DNA from: Collinsella aerofaciens
GTDB taxonomy: Bacteria > Actinomycetota > Coriobacteriia > Coriobacteriales > Coriobacteriaceae
Reading direction: 5' to 3'
DNA: 64,000 nucleotides
Assembly: GCF_015553355.1 (NCBI RefSeq)
Contig: NZ_JADNGN010000001.1
Span: 137,388 to 201,387 of the forward strand
This document shows, piece by piece, positions 1 to 9,509 of this stretch. Each line of letters starts with the position of its first letter. Within the stretch, counting starts at the first letter, position 1. The notes below the pieces were generated by a model. It made no database searches, had not been told where the DNA came from, and saw only the letters and a program-made list of their open reading frames with translations. Both the position numbers and the translations under genes were made by a program.

Positions 1-63
1 AATGTTCTTACGGTCCGCGCGCTTCAGACGGGCAGCGCGAACGTTCTTCTTAGCAGTAGCCAT
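1..63 (-). CDS. rpsK: 30S ribosomal protein S11, N-terminal fragment
   Basis: Only the first 21 codons lie in the window; the gene runs off the left edge. The start of the peptide, MATAKKNVRAARLKRADRKN, is basic and leads into the RKN motif that precedes the conserved G-x-A-H-I of S11. S11 sits in the platform of the small subunit. It follows rpsM by 14 bp, the usual alpha-operon order. Identification rests on a short stretch plus position. Confidence 0.8.
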   Translation of the reverse strand, partial: MATAKKNVRAARLKRADRKNI

Positions 64-77
64 CTATCTAGCGCTCC

Positions 78-452
78 TTATTTCTTCTTCTTAGCACCGA
101 TCTGACGCTTCGGGCCCTTGCGGGTACGAGCGTTAGTGTGGGTGCGCTGGCCGCGGACCGGGAGGCCCTTGCGGTGACGAAGGCCGCGGTTGCAGCCGAT
201 GTCCATAAGGCGCTTGACGTTCTGGTTGCGCTCACGGCGGAGGTCGCCCTCAACCATGATCTGGTTCTTATCGATATAATCGCGGATGGCGTTAACCTCA
301 TCCTCGGTGAGGTCCTTAACGCGCGTATCCACGTTAACGTTGCACTCGACGCAAATCTTCGTCGCAGTGGTGCGGCCGATGCCGTAAATGTAGGTCAGAC
401 CGATCTCAACGCGCTTCTCACGCGGGAGGTCGACACCATTAATACGGGCCAA
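78..452 (-). CDS. rpsM: 30S ribosomal protein S13
   Basis: The 124-residue protein starts [20 protein letters not shown] and ends in the lysine-rich KKKK tail typical of S13, which sits in the head of the small subunit and contacts S19 and P-site tRNA. The [16 protein letters not shown] stretch (about residues 90-105) is the family signature. A GAGAGGAGA Shine-Dalgarno sequence lies just upstream. It is between rpmJ and rpsK and probably shares the infA transcript. Confidence 0.97.
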   Translation of the reverse strand: MARINGVDLPREKRVEIGLTYIYGIGRTTATKICVECNVNVDTRVKDLTEDEVNAIRDYIDKNQIMVEGDLRRERNQNVKRLMDIGCNRGLRHRKGLPVRGQRTHTNARTRKGPKRQIGAKKKK

Positions 453-466
453 CGTAGTCTCCTCTC

Positions 467-580
467 TTAACCCTGACGCTGCTTATGACGGGGGTTCTCG
501 CAAATGACGAGGACCTTGCCATGGCGCCTAATGATTTTGCACTTATCGCACATCTTCTTGACCGAAGGACGTACCTTCAT
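467..580 (-). CDS. rpmJ: 50S ribosomal protein L36
   Basis: This 37-residue gene reads [20 protein letters not shown] at its start and ends NPRHKQRQG. The Cys-x2-Cys (11, 14), Cys27 and His32 are the zinc-ribbon ligands of the zinc-containing form of L36. L36 binds 23S rRNA. It lies between infA and rpsM, its standard place. The gap of 150 bp to infA holds no further gene. Confidence 0.95.
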   Translation of the reverse strand: MKVRPSVKKMCDKCKIIRRHGKVLVICENPRHKQRQG

Positions 581-730
581 CGTTCTTCCTTTCGGTAGCG
601 CTCAAACTACTTCCCTACTATCTACTCGCCCAGCCGCAGGCGTTTAAAACTATGGCTGGTCTTCACACACAATCCGACCGTAGGTTGAGCTAAGCCTGCA
701 GTCGGAAATGGAGTGCGTGTATGCGTGCCG

Positions 731-949
731 CTATTTGTAGCGATAGGTGATGCGGCCGCGGGTCAGGTCGTACGGGGAAAGCTCCACGACAACCCTGTCA
801 CCGGGGAGAATACGGATGTAATTCATTCGGATCTTGCCAGAAATGTTGCACAGAACCGAATGACCGTTCTCGAGCTCGACCTTAAACATGGCGTTGGGCA
901 ACGGTTCCTTTACCGTACCCTCGAGCTCAATTGCGTCTTCCTTCTTCAC
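731..949 (-). CDS. infA: Translation initiation factor IF-1
   Basis: A 72-residue OB-fold protein that binds the A site during initiation. It carries the hallmark [20 protein letters not shown] (about residues 9-28) and ends [15 protein letters not shown], matching the family end to end. I chose the GTG at 949, giving [11 protein letters not shown] and the usual 72 residues, with a GAGAAAG Shine-Dalgarno sequence 10 nt upstream. A TTG two codons earlier is possible but sits too near that site. Confidence 0.93.
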   Translation of the reverse strand: MKKEDAIELEGTVKEPLPNAMFKVELENGHSVLCNISGKIRMNYIRILPGDRVVVELSPYDLTRGRITYRYK

Positions 950-988
950 AAGCAATCATCTTTCTCTAGAAAACGACAGCGATTGAGT

Positions 989-1017
989 ATTCTACAACAC
1001 GTATGCACGCATCGTAA
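989..1017 (-). promoter_or_regulatory. Candidate promoter for infA-rpmJ-rpsM
   Basis: Reading the minus strand, TAGAAT (989-994) is a good -10 hexamer, preceded after 17 bp by the weak -35 TTACGA (1012-1017). It lies about 40 bp upstream of the infA start, in the roughly 100-bp gap after map. The weak -35 keeps confidence low. Confidence 0.35.
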
Positions 1018-1053
1018 TAACTTCGTAATGGCTCCACAACTAAATGGAACTTG

Positions 1054-1842
1054 TTACATTTCTCCGCCTTGGAGGGAGCACCAAGCACCTTGGGCATCCG
1101 TGGTGAGAATCACCGGACCGTCATTGGTAATGGCGACGGTGTTCTCGTAGTGCGCGGCGGGCAGGTGATCGTTGGTCGTAACAATCCAACCGTCGGAGCC
1201 CGTGCTCACATGGTTGGAACCCATCGCAACCATCGGCTCGATGGCAATGACCATGCCGGCCTGGAGGCGAACGCCCCTCCCCTTCTTTCCATAGTTAGGA
1301 ACGTTGGGGTCCTCGTGCATCACGCGGCCAATGCCATGGCCTACATAATCACGAAGCACACCGTAACCGTGAGACTCGGCGAGGGACTGAACGGCATAAC
1401 CGACGTCCCCGATATGGTTACCGGGAACAGCCTGCTCGATGGCAGCCTTAAGGCAATCGCGCGTGACCTCGCACAAAGCCTTGGCTTCGGGCGTGGGGGT
1501 GCCGACGAAAAACGTCCAAGCGTTATCGCCGACCCAACCGTCGACAACGGCTCCCGTATCGATGGAGATGATATCGCCATCGCGCAGGATCATGTCGGGG
1601 TTGGGAATACCGTGGACCACGGCATCGTTGATCGATGCGCAAATGGTCCCCGGGAACCCGCCGTAACCCTTAAAGGCCGGGGTGCCGCCATGCATGCGGA
1701 TAATCTGCTCCGCGAGCTGATCGAGCTCAAAGGTGGAAACGCCGGGGCGCACCATGGCTCCAACGTGGCGGAGCGCCATCTTAGATAGCGCTCCTGCCTT
1801 CTTCATCTGCTCGATTTGCGTTGCAGACTTAATCTTGATCAT
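1054..1842 (-). CDS. map: Type I methionine aminopeptidase
   Basis: The 262-residue enzyme removes the N-terminal methionine from nascent proteins. Metal-ligand motifs of the pita-bread fold are visible: SIDTGAVVDGWVGDNA (two Asp), GHGIG with its His, IAIEPMV with Glu, and the last Glu near YENTVAI. It has no N-terminal extension, as expected for type Ia. Its start overlaps the adk stop by 4 bp (ATGA), so the two are probably translationally coupled. It lies between adk and infA as in many Gram-positive ribosomal clusters. Confidence 0.95.
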   Translation of the reverse strand: MIKIKSATQIEQMKKAGALSKMALRHVGAMVRPGVSTFELDQLAEQIIRMHGGTPAFKGYGGFPGTICASINDAVVHGIPNPDMILRDGDIISIDTGAVVDGWVGDNAWTFFVGTPTPEAKALCEVTRDCLKAAIEQAVPGNHIGDVGYAVQSLAESHGYGVLRDYVGHGIGRVMHEDPNVPNYGKKGRGVRLQAGMVIAIEPMVAMGSNHVSTGSDGWIVTTNDHLPAAHYENTVAITNDGPVILTTDAQGAWCSLQGGEM

Positions 1843-2465
1843 AGACCGAGAGCCTCTTTGACATCCCCGTACACGGTCTCGCGAGCCTGGTCACCGTTGA
1901 CCGACTTGAGCAGACCCTGGCCACGATAGTAGTCGACGAGCGGGCTCGTGGACTTCTCGTAGACGTCGAGACGGTTCTTGATGGTCTCGGGCTTGTCGTC
2001 GTCGCGCTGATACATCTCGCCGCCACACTTGGGGCAGGTAGCATCGGCAGCGGTGCCGGTGTAACCGCATGCGCGGCAGGTGCGACGCGAAGACAGACGA
2101 TCGATAATGACCTCGGGGGCCACATCGACCAGAAGGGCGCAGTCGATCTCGCGACCCATGGCGGAGAGCTCGGAATCGAGCGTCACAGCCTGGGCGGTGT
2201 TGCGCGGGAAGCCGTCGAGGATGAAGCCCTGCTGGGCGTCATCGGCGGCAAGGCGCTCCTTGACAAGGTCGATCACGAGCTGGTCGGGAACGAGCTCGCC
2301 AGCGTCCATGTACTTCTTAGCCTGAATACCAAGCTCGGTGCCACCCTTGACGGCAGCACGCAGCAGGTCGCCCGTGGAAATGTGGGCGACGCCAAACTCG
2401 GCGACGAGCTCCTGTGCGACGGTGCCCTTACCGGCACCCGGAGCTCCGAGCAATACGAGGTTCAT
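1839..2465 (-). CDS. adk: Adenylate kinase
   Basis: This 208-residue enzyme interconverts ATP + AMP and 2 ADP. The P-loop GAPGAGKGT lies near residues 7-15, DGFPRN gives the AMP-binding region, and the lid (about residues 125-160) carries four cysteines (C-x2-C, C-x2-C) as in the zinc-binding long form. I set the start at the ATG at 2465 because AGGAGG sits 7 nt upstream; an in-frame TTG two codons earlier falls inside that site. It follows secY by 18 bp and overlaps map. Confidence 0.95.
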   Translation of the reverse strand: MNLVLLGAPGAGKGTVAQELVAEFGVAHISTGDLLRAAVKGGTELGIQAKKYMDAGELVPDQLVIDLVKERLAADDAQQGFILDGFPRNTAQAVTLDSELSAMGREIDCALLVDVAPEVIIDRLSSRRTCRACGYTGTAADATCPKCGGEMYQRDDDKPETIKNRLDVYEKSTSPLVDYYRGQGLLKSVNGDQARETVYGDVKEALGL

Positions 2466-2483
2466 GAGCAATCCTCCTCTAGC

Positions 2484-3770
2484 CTATTTAAAGAATCCAT
2501 CGTAATCATACATCTTGATCTGGCCTTCGAGCTTATCGACCGTGTCGAGCACGACGCCGACCATGATGAGGATGGACGTGCCGCCAAATGCCTGGATCAG
2601 ATGGTTACCCGTGAAGGAGAAGATGATCGAAGGCACGATGGCGATGAGCGCCAAAAAGACAGCGCTGGGAAGCGTGATCTTGTTGAGCGCGTTCTTGATG
2701 TAGGCCGCGGTAGCCCTACCCGGACGCACGCCCGGAATAAAGCCGCCCTGCTTCTTAAGGTTATCGGCCGTGTCATCGGGGTTGAACACCATGGAGGTGT
2801 AGAAGTACGCGAAGAACACGATGAGGACAACGTTAAGCACCCAGTTGAGCCAACCGGTCGAAAGCGCGGAGGCAACTGCCTGAATCCAGCCGATGCCGGG
2901 GAAGAACACGGCAATCTGAGCCGGGAAGTACAGCAGCGCCGAAGCGAAGATGATCGGCACGACACCCGCGGTGTTGACCTTGATGGGCAGGTAGGTGGTC
3001 TGGCCACCCATCATGCGACGGCCCACGACGCGCTTAGCGTAGGAGACCGGGATGCGGCGCTGGCCGCGCTCAAGGAAAACAATCAGCGGGATAACCAGCA
3101 GGATGATGGCGCAGATGATCACCATGGTGATGATGCCACCGGCATTGCCCTCGGTGCTGGAGAAGATAGCCTGCGGCAGACCGGCCATGATGTTCGCGAA
3201 GATGATCAGCGACATGCCATTGCCGATACCGCGCTGGGTGATGAGCTCACCAATCCACATGATCAGCATGGCGCCCGCGGTGAGCGTACCGACGATCATG
3301 AGGTCGAAGATGATCTCGGGAGCGCCGGCGCCATTGAAGCTGATGCCGAAGCTCTTAAAGAGGAAGAGGTAACCCACGGAGTTGAGGATTGCCAGAGCCA
3401 GGGTGAGGTAACGCGAATACTGCGTAATCTTGGTCTGACCGACCTCGCCCTCGCGGGCAAGCTCATGCAGGGAAGGCACGACGGCCTGGAGCATCTGGAG
3501 GATGATCGAGCTGGTGATGTAAGGCATGATGCCCAGCGAAAACACCGACACATAGCTCAACGCGCCGCCAGAGAAAAGATTCAGGAGGGCCATAGCACCT
3601 GCGGCGACCGAATTGTTATCGGTCGAGAAAAGGCCCAGCATCCCCTGGAAGGGAATGCCGGGCACAGGAACGTGCGCACCAATGCGGTACACGACGAGCA
3701 TAGCTATGGTAAAAAGAATCTTTTCGCGCAATTCTTTGATGCGGAAAGCATTCTTAAGACCATTTAGCAC
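2484..3770 (-). CDS. secY: Preprotein translocase subunit SecY
   Basis: The 428-residue channel subunit of the Sec translocon has about ten membrane-spanning segments; [20 protein letters not shown] is the usual cytoplasmic N-terminus. The conserved [12 protein letters not shown] (after helix 4) and the basic [16 protein letters not shown] loop (ribosome/SecA contact) are clear. Its start overlaps the end of rplO by 7 bp, which suggests coupled translation in the spc operon. Confidence 0.97.
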   Translation of the reverse strand: MLNGLKNAFRIKELREKILFTIAMLVVYRIGAHVPVPGIPFQGMLGLFSTDNNSVAAGAMALLNLFSGGALSYVSVFSLGIMPYITSSIILQMLQAVVPSLHELAREGEVGQTKITQYSRYLTLALAILNSVGYLFLFKSFGISFNGAGAPEIIFDLMIVGTLTAGAMLIMWIGELITQRGIGNGMSLIIFANIMAGLPQAIFSSTEGNAGGIITMVIICAIILLVIPLIVFLERGQRRIPVSYAKRVVGRRMMGGQTTYLPIKVNTAGVVPIIFASALLYFPAQIAVFFPGIGWIQAVASALSTGWLNWVLNVVLIVFFAYFYTSMVFNPDDTADNLKKQGGFIPGVRPGRATAAYIKNALNKITLPSAVFLALIAIVPSIIFSFTGNHLIQAFGGTSILIMVGVVLDTVDKLEGQIKMYDYDGFFK

Positions 3771-4213
3771 GGCAGCTCGACCTTTCCGCCGGCGGCCTCG
3801 ATCTTGGCCTGCGCAGAAGCGCTGACCTTGTCGACCTTGACCGTGAACTTCTTGGTGAGCTCACCATTGCCGAGCACCTTGACGGGCTCGAACTCGCTCT
3901 TGGTGATGCGAGCGGCCTTAAGAGCGGCACCGTCGATCACAGCGCCGTCCTCGAACTTACGCTCGAGACGCTCAACGTTAACGGCGGTGTACTCGATACG
4001 ACGGGGGTTGCGGAAGCCCGGAAGCTTGGGCAGGCGCATAGCCAGCGGAGTCTGGCCACCCTCGAAGCCGGCACCCTTGGTGCCGCCAGAGCGGGAACCC
4101 TGGCCCTTCTGGCCGCGGCCAGAAGTGGTGCCGTGACCCGAAGAATTGCCACGGCCGACGCGCTTGCGGTTCTTGGTGGAACCGGGCGCGGGAGTAAGAT
4201 CGTGAAGCTGCAT
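3764..4213 (-). CDS. rplO: 50S ribosomal protein L15
   Basis: The 149-residue protein has the standard glycine/arginine-rich N-terminal extension: [20 protein letters not shown], then GxGxGKT-like repeats and [15 protein letters not shown] (about residues 50-65). L15 is an internal large-subunit protein needed late in assembly. It directly precedes secY, overlapping it by 7 bp, and follows rpmD by 3 bp. Confidence 0.97.
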   Translation of the reverse strand: MQLHDLTPAPGSTKNRKRVGRGNSSGHGTTSGRGQKGQGSRSGGTKGAGFEGGQTPLAMRLPKLPGFRNPRRIEYTAVNVERLERKFEDGAVIDGAALKAARITKSEFEPVKVLGNGELTKKFTVKVDKVSASAQAKIEAAGGKVELPC

Positions 4214-4216
4214 TTG

Positions 4217-4399
4217 CTACTCCTCTACAATCTCGACAAGGTGCTTGACCTTGAAGATCATGCCGCGGACGGACTCGTTGTCAGCAATCTCGCGAACCTC
4301 GCGGATCCTGTGGAGACCGAGGGCACGGACAGTACGGACCTGGTCCTGCTTGCAACCGTTGGTGCTGCGGACCTGCTTGATCTTGATGGTGTCAGCCAT
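4217..4399 (-). CDS. rpmD: 50S ribosomal protein L30
   Basis: A 60-residue protein, MADTIKIKQVRSTNGCKQDQ at the start, with the L30 signature VRTVRALGLHRIREVREIAD in the middle. It binds 23S rRNA at the 5S-proximal side of the large subunit. It is 2 bp from rpsE and 3 bp from rplO, tightly packed in the spc operon. Confidence 0.95.
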   Translation of the reverse strand: MADTIKIKQVRSTNGCKQDQVRTVRALGLHRIREVREIADNESVRGMIFKVKHLVEIVEE

Positions 4400-4401
4400 G
4401 C

Positions 4402-4926
4402 TTAGTTCTCCTTACCGACGAACATCTCGGAGACCGTCAGGCCACGGCGAGCCGCGACGTCCTCAGGGCTGGAGAGCTCCTTGAGGCCCTCGACGGCAGC
4501 CTTGATGATGTTGAGGCCGTTGTCGGTACCGAGGGACTTGGACAGGACGTTCTTGATGCCAGCAAGCTCAAAGAGGGGACGCACAGCGCCGCCGGCGATA
4601 ACGCCGGTACCCTCGACAGCGGGCTTGATGATGATGCGGCCGGCACCAAAGTGGCCGAGAACCTCGTGCGGGATGGTGCCCTGCTCGGTCACCGGCACGT
4701 GGAACATGTTCTTCTTGGCATCGAGAGATGCCTTGGAGATGGCCATGGGCACCTCAGCGGACTTGCCCATGCCAACGCCGACGTTGCCCTTGCCGTCGCC
4801 AACGACGACGAGAGCGACGAGGCTCATGCGACGACCACCCTTGACGGTCTTCGACACGCGGTTGATGTAAACGACGCGCTCCTCGAACTCGGAGGCCTCG
4901 CGCTGCTGCTTCTGATTACGAGCCAT
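4402..4926 (-). CDS. rpsE: 30S ribosomal protein S5
   Basis: The 174-residue protein has the double-stranded RNA-binding fold at residues 20-85 ([20 protein letters not shown]) followed by the C-terminal alpha/beta domain with the glycine-rich [21 protein letters not shown]5 shapes the mRNA entry tunnel and affects decoding fidelity. The length and position between rplR and rpmD are normal. Confidence 0.97.
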   Translation of the reverse strand: MARNQKQQREASEFEERVVYINRVSKTVKGGRRMSLVALVVVGDGKGNVGVGMGKSAEVPMAISKASLDAKKNMFHVPVTEQGTIPHEVLGHFGAGRIIIKPAVEGTGVIAGGAVRPLFELAGIKNVLSKSLGTDNGLNIIKAAVEGLKELSSPEDVAARRGLTVSEMFVGKEN

Positions 4927-4940
4927 GTGCTACATACCTC

Positions 4941-5309
4941 CTAGAACTCGAGACCGGCGGCACGAGCACCGTCGGCGAGGGCCTTGACGCGGCCATGGTA
5001 GATACGGCCACCGCGATCGAAGGCGACCTTGGTGATGCCGGCCTCGATGGCGCGCTTGCCAACGAGCTGACCGACCTTCTCCGCAGCCTCCTTGTTCGAG
5101 GTGTGGGTGCCCTTGAACTCGGCCTCGAGGGTCGAGGCAGAGACGAGCGTCAGGCTGGAGCCCTTGCTGTCGTCGACGATCTGGGCATAGATGTTGGCGT
5201 TAGTACGGGTCACGCGAAGACGCGGACGCTCGGAGGTACCCGAGACCTTGCCGCGAACACGACGCTGACGACGCTTGAGGCCTTCCAGCTTCGCCTTATG
5301 CTTGTTCAT
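4941..5309 (-). CDS. rplR: 50S ribosomal protein L18
   Basis: The 122-residue protein [20 protein letters not shown] binds 5S rRNA and helps load it on the large subunit. The [20 protein letters not shown] core and the C-terminal [20 protein letters not shown] are family signatures. It follows rplF across a 75-bp gap holding a stable hairpin, unlike the near-zero gaps elsewhere in the operon. Confidence 0.97.
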   Translation of the reverse strand: MNKHKAKLEGLKRRQRRVRGKVSGTSERPRLRVTRTNANIYAQIVDDSKGSSLTLVSASTLEAEFKGTHTSNKEAAEKVGQLVGKRAIEAGITKVAFDRGGRIYHGRVKALADGARAAGLEF

Positions 5310-5337
5310 ACGTAAACTCCTAAAAAGGTTGATCTTG

Positions 5338-5359
5338 CCAGCACCTGACGGGGTGCTGG
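5338..5359 (-). other. Intercistronic hairpin between rplF and rplR
   Basis: A perfect 8-bp stem, CCAGCACC/GGTGCTGG, with a 6-nt loop. There is no U-run after it on the minus strand, so a processing or stability element is more likely than a terminator. Confidence 0.5.
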
Positions 5360-5384
5360 TCTTATGCGAGTGAGTCGGTTACGA

Positions 5385-5921
5385 CTACTTGGCGGCCTTA
5401 CCCAGCTTGCGGCGGATGTGCTCGCCAACGTAGTGGATACCCTTGCCCTTGTAAGGCTCGGGAGGACGATGGCCGCGGATCTCAGCGGCGATCTGACCGA
5501 CCTGCTGCTTGTTAATACCCTTGACGTTCACGTGGGTGTTGTCGGGAACCTCGAAGGTGATGCCCTCGGGAGCCTCGACGATCACGGGGTGCGAGAAGCC
5601 CAGGGAGAACTCGAGGTTCTTGCCCTTCTGCTGCACGCGGTAACCGACGCCGGCGAGCTCGAGCTTCTTCTCGAAGCCCTCGGAAACGCCAACAACCATG
5701 TTGTGGATGAGAGCGCGGGTGAGGCCGTGGCGGGCACGGGTCTCACGCTCGTCGTCGGGACGGGAAACGGTGAGGACGTTGTCCTCGACGTTGATAGCGA
5801 GCTTCTCAAAGACATCGAGCTCGAGCTGGCCCTTGGGGCCCTTGACGACAACGTTGTTGCCGTTGACTGCCACTTCGACTCCGGCGGGAATCTGGACAGG
5901 CTTATTACCGATACGAGACAC
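5385..5921 (-). CDS. rplF: 50S ribosomal protein L6
   Basis: The 178-residue protein begins [20 protein letters not shown] and has the two repeated alpha/beta domains of L6, with the C-terminal [20 protein letters not shown] motif (about residues 153-172). L6 lies near the GTPase-associated region at the base of the L7/L12 stalk. It follows rpsH by 33 bp. Confidence 0.97.
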   Translation of the reverse strand: MSRIGNKPVQIPAGVEVAVNGNNVVVKGPKGQLELDVFEKLAINVEDNVLTVSRPDDERETRARHGLTRALIHNMVVGVSEGFEKKLELAGVGYRVQQKGKNLEFSLGFSHPVIVEAPEGITFEVPDNTHVNVKGINKQQVGQIAAEIRGHRPPEPYKGKGIHYVGEHIRRKLGKAAK

Positions 5922-5954
5922 GGTGATCTCCTTTCCTTCTACCTACCGAGCGAA

Positions 5955-6353
5955 TTACCAGACGTAAGCGATGATCTCGCCGCCGACGTTGTGCTTGCGA
6001 GCATCGCGGTCGGTCATGACGCCATGGCTGGTGGAAATAATGGCGGTACCAAGGCCACCGCGGACGCGGGGCATGTCGGCAACGCCGGTGTACTTACGCA
6101 GGCCCGGCTTGGAAATGCGGCGGATGCCGTTGATGACCTTAGCCTTCTTGGAACCATACTTAAGCGTGATGTGCAGAGTCTTCTGGGGAACGGTGTCCTC
6201 GACATCGTAGCCCTCGATGTAGCCCTCCTCGTGCAGAACACGAGCGATCTCGACGAGCTTCTTGCTGCTCGGCATGGAGACCGTGGCCTTGTTCACAGAG
6301 TTAGCGTTACGGATGCGCGTAAGCATATCTGCGATCGGGTCTGTAAGGTTCAT
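5955..6353 (-). CDS. rpsH: 30S ribosomal protein S8
   Basis: The 132-residue protein starts [20 protein letters not shown] and ends with [20 protein letters not shown] and a short tail, the conserved S8 core. S8 binds the centre of 16S rRNA. In E. coli it also represses spc-operon translation by binding mRNA near the rplE start; here rplE no longer sits directly after rplX, so any such control would act on a separate transcript. That last point is inference. Confidence 0.97.
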   Translation of the reverse strand: MNLTDPIADMLTRIRNANSVNKATVSMPSSKKLVEIARVLHEEGYIEGYDVEDTVPQKTLHITLKYGSKKAKVINGIRRISKPGLRKYTGVADMPRVRGGLGTAIISTSHGVMTDRDARKHNVGGEIIAYVW

Positions 6354-6472
6354 ACAGATTCTCCTTCGTTCTTGATGAACACGTGCTCTTGGTTCTTCGC
6401 CGCCCTTAACGGCAAAGCCTTTTTAGCGCGTTTTCCCTGTTCCAAACTGATGCTTGAAACGCTGGTAGTGAC

Positions 6473-6658
6473 TTACCAGCTGGCCTTCTTAACGCCGGGA
6501 AGCTCGCCCTTGAGTGCAAGCTCGCGGAAGCAGACACGGCACAGGCCGAACTTGCGGTACACAGAGTGCGGACGGCCGCAGCGCTGGCAGCGCGTGTACT
6601 CACGAGTAGAGAACTTCTGCTTGCGATTGCACTTGACGATCATCGATGTCTTAGCCAC
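6473..6658 (-). CDS. rpsN: 30S ribosomal protein S14, zinc-binding short form
   Basis: A 61-residue S14 of the type Z class. The zinc ribbon is visible as Cys-x2-Cys (about residues 24-27) and Cys-x2-Cys (40-43) around [21 protein letters not shown]14 helps assemble the 30S head. The gaps on both sides (119 bp to rpsH, 79 bp to rplE) are larger than usual and each contains a hairpin. Confidence 0.97.
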   Translation of the reverse strand: MAKTSMIVKCNRKQKFSTREYTRCQRCGRPHSVYRKFGLCRVCFRELALKGELPGVKKASW

Positions 6659-6692
6659 TTATATCCTCCTCACATAGAGTATTGTTCGCCCC

Positions 6693-6722
6693 AAGCGCCG
6701 CCCCCTTGTGGGAACGGCGCTT
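6693..6722 (-). other. Strong hairpin between rplE and rpsN
   Basis: The arms AAGCGCCG and CGGCGCTT pair perfectly and the stem continues through a C-rich/G-rich pair with one wobble, about 13 bp in all with a 4-nt loop. No U-tract follows on the minus strand. It could slow ribosome-free polymerase or protect a processed 3' end of the rplE mRNA. Confidence 0.5.
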
Positions 6723-6737
6723 ATAGGGCAGGTGAAC

Positions 6738-7295
6738 CTATTTCTTGAACGGGAAACCGAAGGCGTCCAGAAGGGCCTTGGCCTCCTCATCGGTGTTGGC
6801 GGTGGTCACGAAAGTGATGTCCATACCGCGCTGGTGATCGACGGAGTCGAAGTCGATCTCGGGGAAGATGAGCTGCTCGGTGACGCCCATGGAGAAGTTA
6901 CCACGGCCGTCGAAGCTCTTGGCGGAGATGCCGCGGAAGTCGCGGATACGGGGGATCGCGACGGAGGTCAGACGATCGAAGAACTCCCACATACGGTCGC
7001 CACGCAGGGTAACCTTGCAGCCGATCGGCATACCAGCGCGCAGGCGGAAGGTAGCGATGGACTTGCGGGCACGGGTGATCATCGGCTGCTGGCCGGTGAT
7101 GGCGCGCAGGTCGCGCACGGCACCGTCGATGGCCTTGGAATCGGTAGCGGCCTCGCCGACACCCATGTTCACGACGATCTTCTCAAACTTGGGGATCATC
7201 ATGACGTTCTCGTACTGGAACTTGTCCTGAAGCTGCTGCTTGACCTCGTTGTTGTACTTGGTCTTCAGACGCGGCACATACTTCTCTTCTGCCAT
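6738..7295 (-). CDS. rplE: 50S ribosomal protein L5
   Basis: The 185-residue protein carries the L5 signatures [20 protein letters not shown] (about residues 20-40) and [20 protein letters not shown], and ends [15 protein letters not shown]5 binds 5S rRNA and touches S13 across the subunit interface. It normally follows rplX at once; here rplX is 38 kb away and L5 heads its own cluster, with its own candidate promoter upstream. An AGAAGGAG Shine-Dalgarno sequence precedes the ATG. Confidence 0.97.
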   Translation of the reverse strand: MAEEKYVPRLKTKYNNEVKQQLQDKFQYENVMMIPKFEKIVVNMGVGEAATDSKAIDGAVRDLRAITGQQPMITRARKSIATFRLRAGMPIGCKVTLRGDRMWEFFDRLTSVAIPRIRDFRGISAKSFDGRGNFSMGVTEQLIFPEIDFDSVDHQRGMDITFVTTANTDEEAKALLDAFGFPFKK

Positions 7296-7432
7296 TGTTC
7301 ACTCCTTCTTGGGGTTTTAAGCACGGGGCGTGGCCACGATGGGTTGTCCTCGTGCCTCCTGGCTGCATCCGCGCCGCTCATGGCATTTCGCGGTTTGGAC
7401 TCGACGCAGCAGGAGCCGACAAAACAATCGGT

Positions 7433-7461
7433 ACTATACGCGCATCGGGAGCGTATTTCCA
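7433..7461 (-). promoter_or_regulatory. Candidate promoter of the rplE ribosomal cluster
   Basis: On the minus strand TATAGT (7433-7438) is a good -10 hexamer, with TGGAAA (7456-7461) 17 bp upstream as a weak -35. It would give a leader of about 130 nt before rplE. The sequence around it partly resembles a 26-bp motif upstream of rplC and rplB. The rest of the 325-bp gap 7296-7620 holds only the palindromic repeat listed next and no gene. Confidence 0.4.
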
Positions 7462-7536
7462 GAAAAACCTCGTCTGCCTGCACAACTCCACAACTCCCCC
7501 GCACATATTGATCCCTAGGGGACGGAGGAAAATGGC

Positions 7537-7603
7537 AGTTGCGGTGAATTAGGGACTGTTTGACGGCTTAACAGGCTTAAACAGTCCGTATTTCACCGCA
7601 ACT
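7537..7603. repeat. 67-bp palindromic element, copy 1
   Basis: The element opens AGTTGCGGTGAATTAG and closes with the matching CACCGCAACT arm; an inner pair GGGACTGTTT/AAACAGTCC extends the stem. Copy 2 at 10331-10397 has the same length and outer arms but a different inner stem that still pairs. It lies just after the xdhC stop codon and could act as a terminator, though no U-run is present. Confidence 0.8.
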
Positions 7604-7620
7604 CATATATGGGGATGCGA

Positions 7621-8664
7621 TTAGCGCTTGCGGGGGACGAGCTTGGTGCGGCGCAGGTGAATCATCTCGGCAGCGATGGAGATGGCGATCTCCTCGGGGT
7701 CCTCGGCCTCGATGGCGACACCGATCGGCAGGTGCAGCTCGTCGATTTGCTCCTGCGTAAAGCCCTCCTGCTCCAGGCGGGCGCGCACAAAGGCCGTCTT
7801 GCGGCGCGAACCCAGGCAACCCAGATAGGCAGGCTTGGCACGCATGGCCTGAATCACCACGTCGATATCGGACTTGTGACCTGCTGTGGCGACGACCACT
7901 AGGTCGCGCGGGCCGATGGGGCACTGCTCGCCCAGGTTCTTGTAGTCGACCAGACGACGGTCGTAGACACCGGGCACCCATTCGGGGGTCAGCGTGCCGG
8001 GGCGGTCGTCGCAAGCCACGACGGCAAAGCCCGCCGCCGTGAGCACCCGCGCCGTCGCAGCACCCACGTGGCCGCAGCCAAAGATATAGGTCAGGCCCTC
8101 GGGGCAGAGCGTCTCGATGTGCGCCGCGGGAATCTCGGAGGCCGCGTTGGTGTAGGTGACCTTACTCCCCTCCTCCACCAGCGAAAGCTCGGGGCAGCCT
8201 GCAATGGTATGGCGCGATGCCTCGCCATGGTACTCGGCCACATCGCCCTCGAGCGCGCTCGCGATAAACGGCTCAAAGTCGATGACGAAGTCGCCGATGC
8301 GTCGATACGCCAAGACGTCGGCAATCTCCTGGAACAACGTTGCCTTGGTCGCGTCCAGGTGCAGGTAGCACAGGCAGATGGCTCCGCCGCAGATCATACC
8401 GGTATCGGAGTTCTCGCCGCCCATGGTGTAGCGGACCAGACGCGACTGTCCCGCGCTCAGGAGCTCGCGTGCCTCATCCAGCGCAAAGAGCTCAATCTTG
8501 CCGCCGCCGATAGTGCCCGCCTGGCTTCCATCGGCAAAGACAGTCATCCATGCGCCCACACCGCGCGGCGATGACCCCGCCGTACCGGCCACGACCACGA
8601 GCTCGCACGTCTCGCCAGCACGCAGGGCGGCAAGCGCCGCATTCACCACATCGAGCTTTTCCAT
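7621..8664 (-). CDS. xdhC: XdhC/CoxI-family molybdenum hydroxylase maturation protein
   Basis: The 347-residue protein has the XdhC/CoxI N-terminal domain (GSSPRGVGAWMTV and the GTIGGGKIE motif, about residues 30-58) and a C-terminal Rossmann domain with IFGCGHVGAAT near residue 195. In this family the protein binds molybdenum cofactor, helps add the terminal sulfur or selenium ligand, and inserts the cofactor into xanthine-dehydrogenase-type enzymes. It is 9 bp downstream of yqeB on the same strand. The likely client is the hydroxylase at 28584-31361. Confidence 0.9.
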   Translation of the reverse strand: MEKLDVVNAALAALRAGETCELVVVAGTAGSSPRGVGAWMTVFADGSQAGTIGGGKIELFALDEARELLSAGQSRLVRYTMGGENSDTGMICGGAICLCYLHLDATKATLFQEIADVLAYRRIGDFVIDFEPFIASALEGDVAEYHGEASRHTIAGCPELSLVEEGSKVTYTNAASEIPAAHIETLCPEGLTYIFGCGHVGAATARVLTAAGFAVVACDDRPGTLTPEWVPGVYDRRLVDYKNLGEQCPIGPRDLVVVATAGHKSDIDVVIQAMRAKPAYLGCLGSRRKTAFVRARLEQEGFTQEQIDELHLPIGVAIEAEDPEEIAISIAAEMIHLRRTKLVPRKR

Positions 8665-8673
8665 TGCCGCCTT

Positions 8674-9468
8674 CTATCCTCTAAAGACACCGGTAAGCAT
8701 AGCGAGTGCCTCGAGCACGCCGCCTCCGACCGACGTCGCCTTGTCCGAAATATAGTTGATATAGCTGGCATCGCCGCGCGGATCGACATCAGCGCATTTA
8801 AAGCCCTCAGTCACCTGAACGCCGTCGGCCAAAAGGCCGCGCAAGCAGCCGTCAATCTGCGTGACCATGGGAGTATCGTCCGCATAGCCAATCACGTCAC
8901 CGGCGTGCACGATGTCGCCGATGGTGCGGTCAGATCGAAACACGCCGGCGGCGGGGCTGTGGATAACACGCTCCTTGCCATAGCCGGCGATAATGCCCGG
9001 CACGCCCGTGTTGGGCTGGGGCGAACCTTGGGTAATGACACGGCCGAGAAAATGCCCGCGCATGGTCTCGACCACGGCGTCGCAGTCAACCGGCGCGGTA
9101 AAGCCCGGCCCCACGGCGATGACGACAGGCGCCATATCACGCGCGGTGCCCAAGTTGCGCTTGGCCAGAATCGCGTCGACCACGGCAGCGGGTTTCAGTT
9201 CGTCGAGCATCTTGGCCTGGGGGTCTACCACGACGGCGACATCTCCAGCCTCGGTAATCGCCAGCGCCTCGGCCGGCGTCTGCGCCAAGCGAGCGCGAAT
9301 GCCCTCGACCTGGACCTCGCCCAGGCGAATGGCCTCGCAAAAACTGATTGTGCGGCGGATGCACGTGGGAACCGCGATATCGGCCATAACGACCGACACG
9401 CCAGCGCGTACCAAACGGGCGGCGACGCCCGTGGCGATATCGCCGGCGCCGCGAACATAAACGAGCAT
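8674..9468 (-). CDS. yqeB: Selenium-dependent molybdenum hydroxylase accessory protein YqeB
   Basis: The 264-residue protein begins MLVYVRGAGDIATGVAARLV, a dinucleotide-binding-like start, and has HSPAAGVFRSDRTIGDIVHA in its second half. It matches the YqeB (EF2563) family, found with selenium-dependent molybdenum hydroxylases and thought to help make their selenium-modified cofactor; the exact reaction is not established. It shares an operon with xdhC and is divergent from yqeC across a 102-bp gap. Confidence 0.85.
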   Translation of the reverse strand: MLVYVRGAGDIATGVAARLVRAGVSVVMADIAVPTCIRRTISFCEAIRLGEVQVEGIRARLAQTPAEALAITEAGDVAVVVDPQAKMLDELKPAAVVDAILAKRNLGTARDMAPVVIAVGPGFTAPVDCDAVVETMRGHFLGRVITQGSPQPNTGVPGIIAGYGKERVIHSPAAGVFRSDRTIGDIVHAGDVIGYADDTPMVTQIDGCLRGLLADGVQVTEGFKCADVDPRGDASYINYISDKATSVGGGVLEALAMLTGVFRG

Positions 9469-9509
9469 TCCCGGGGCACCTCCCTGTGCTACGGTTTGAG
9501 CAGAGCAAA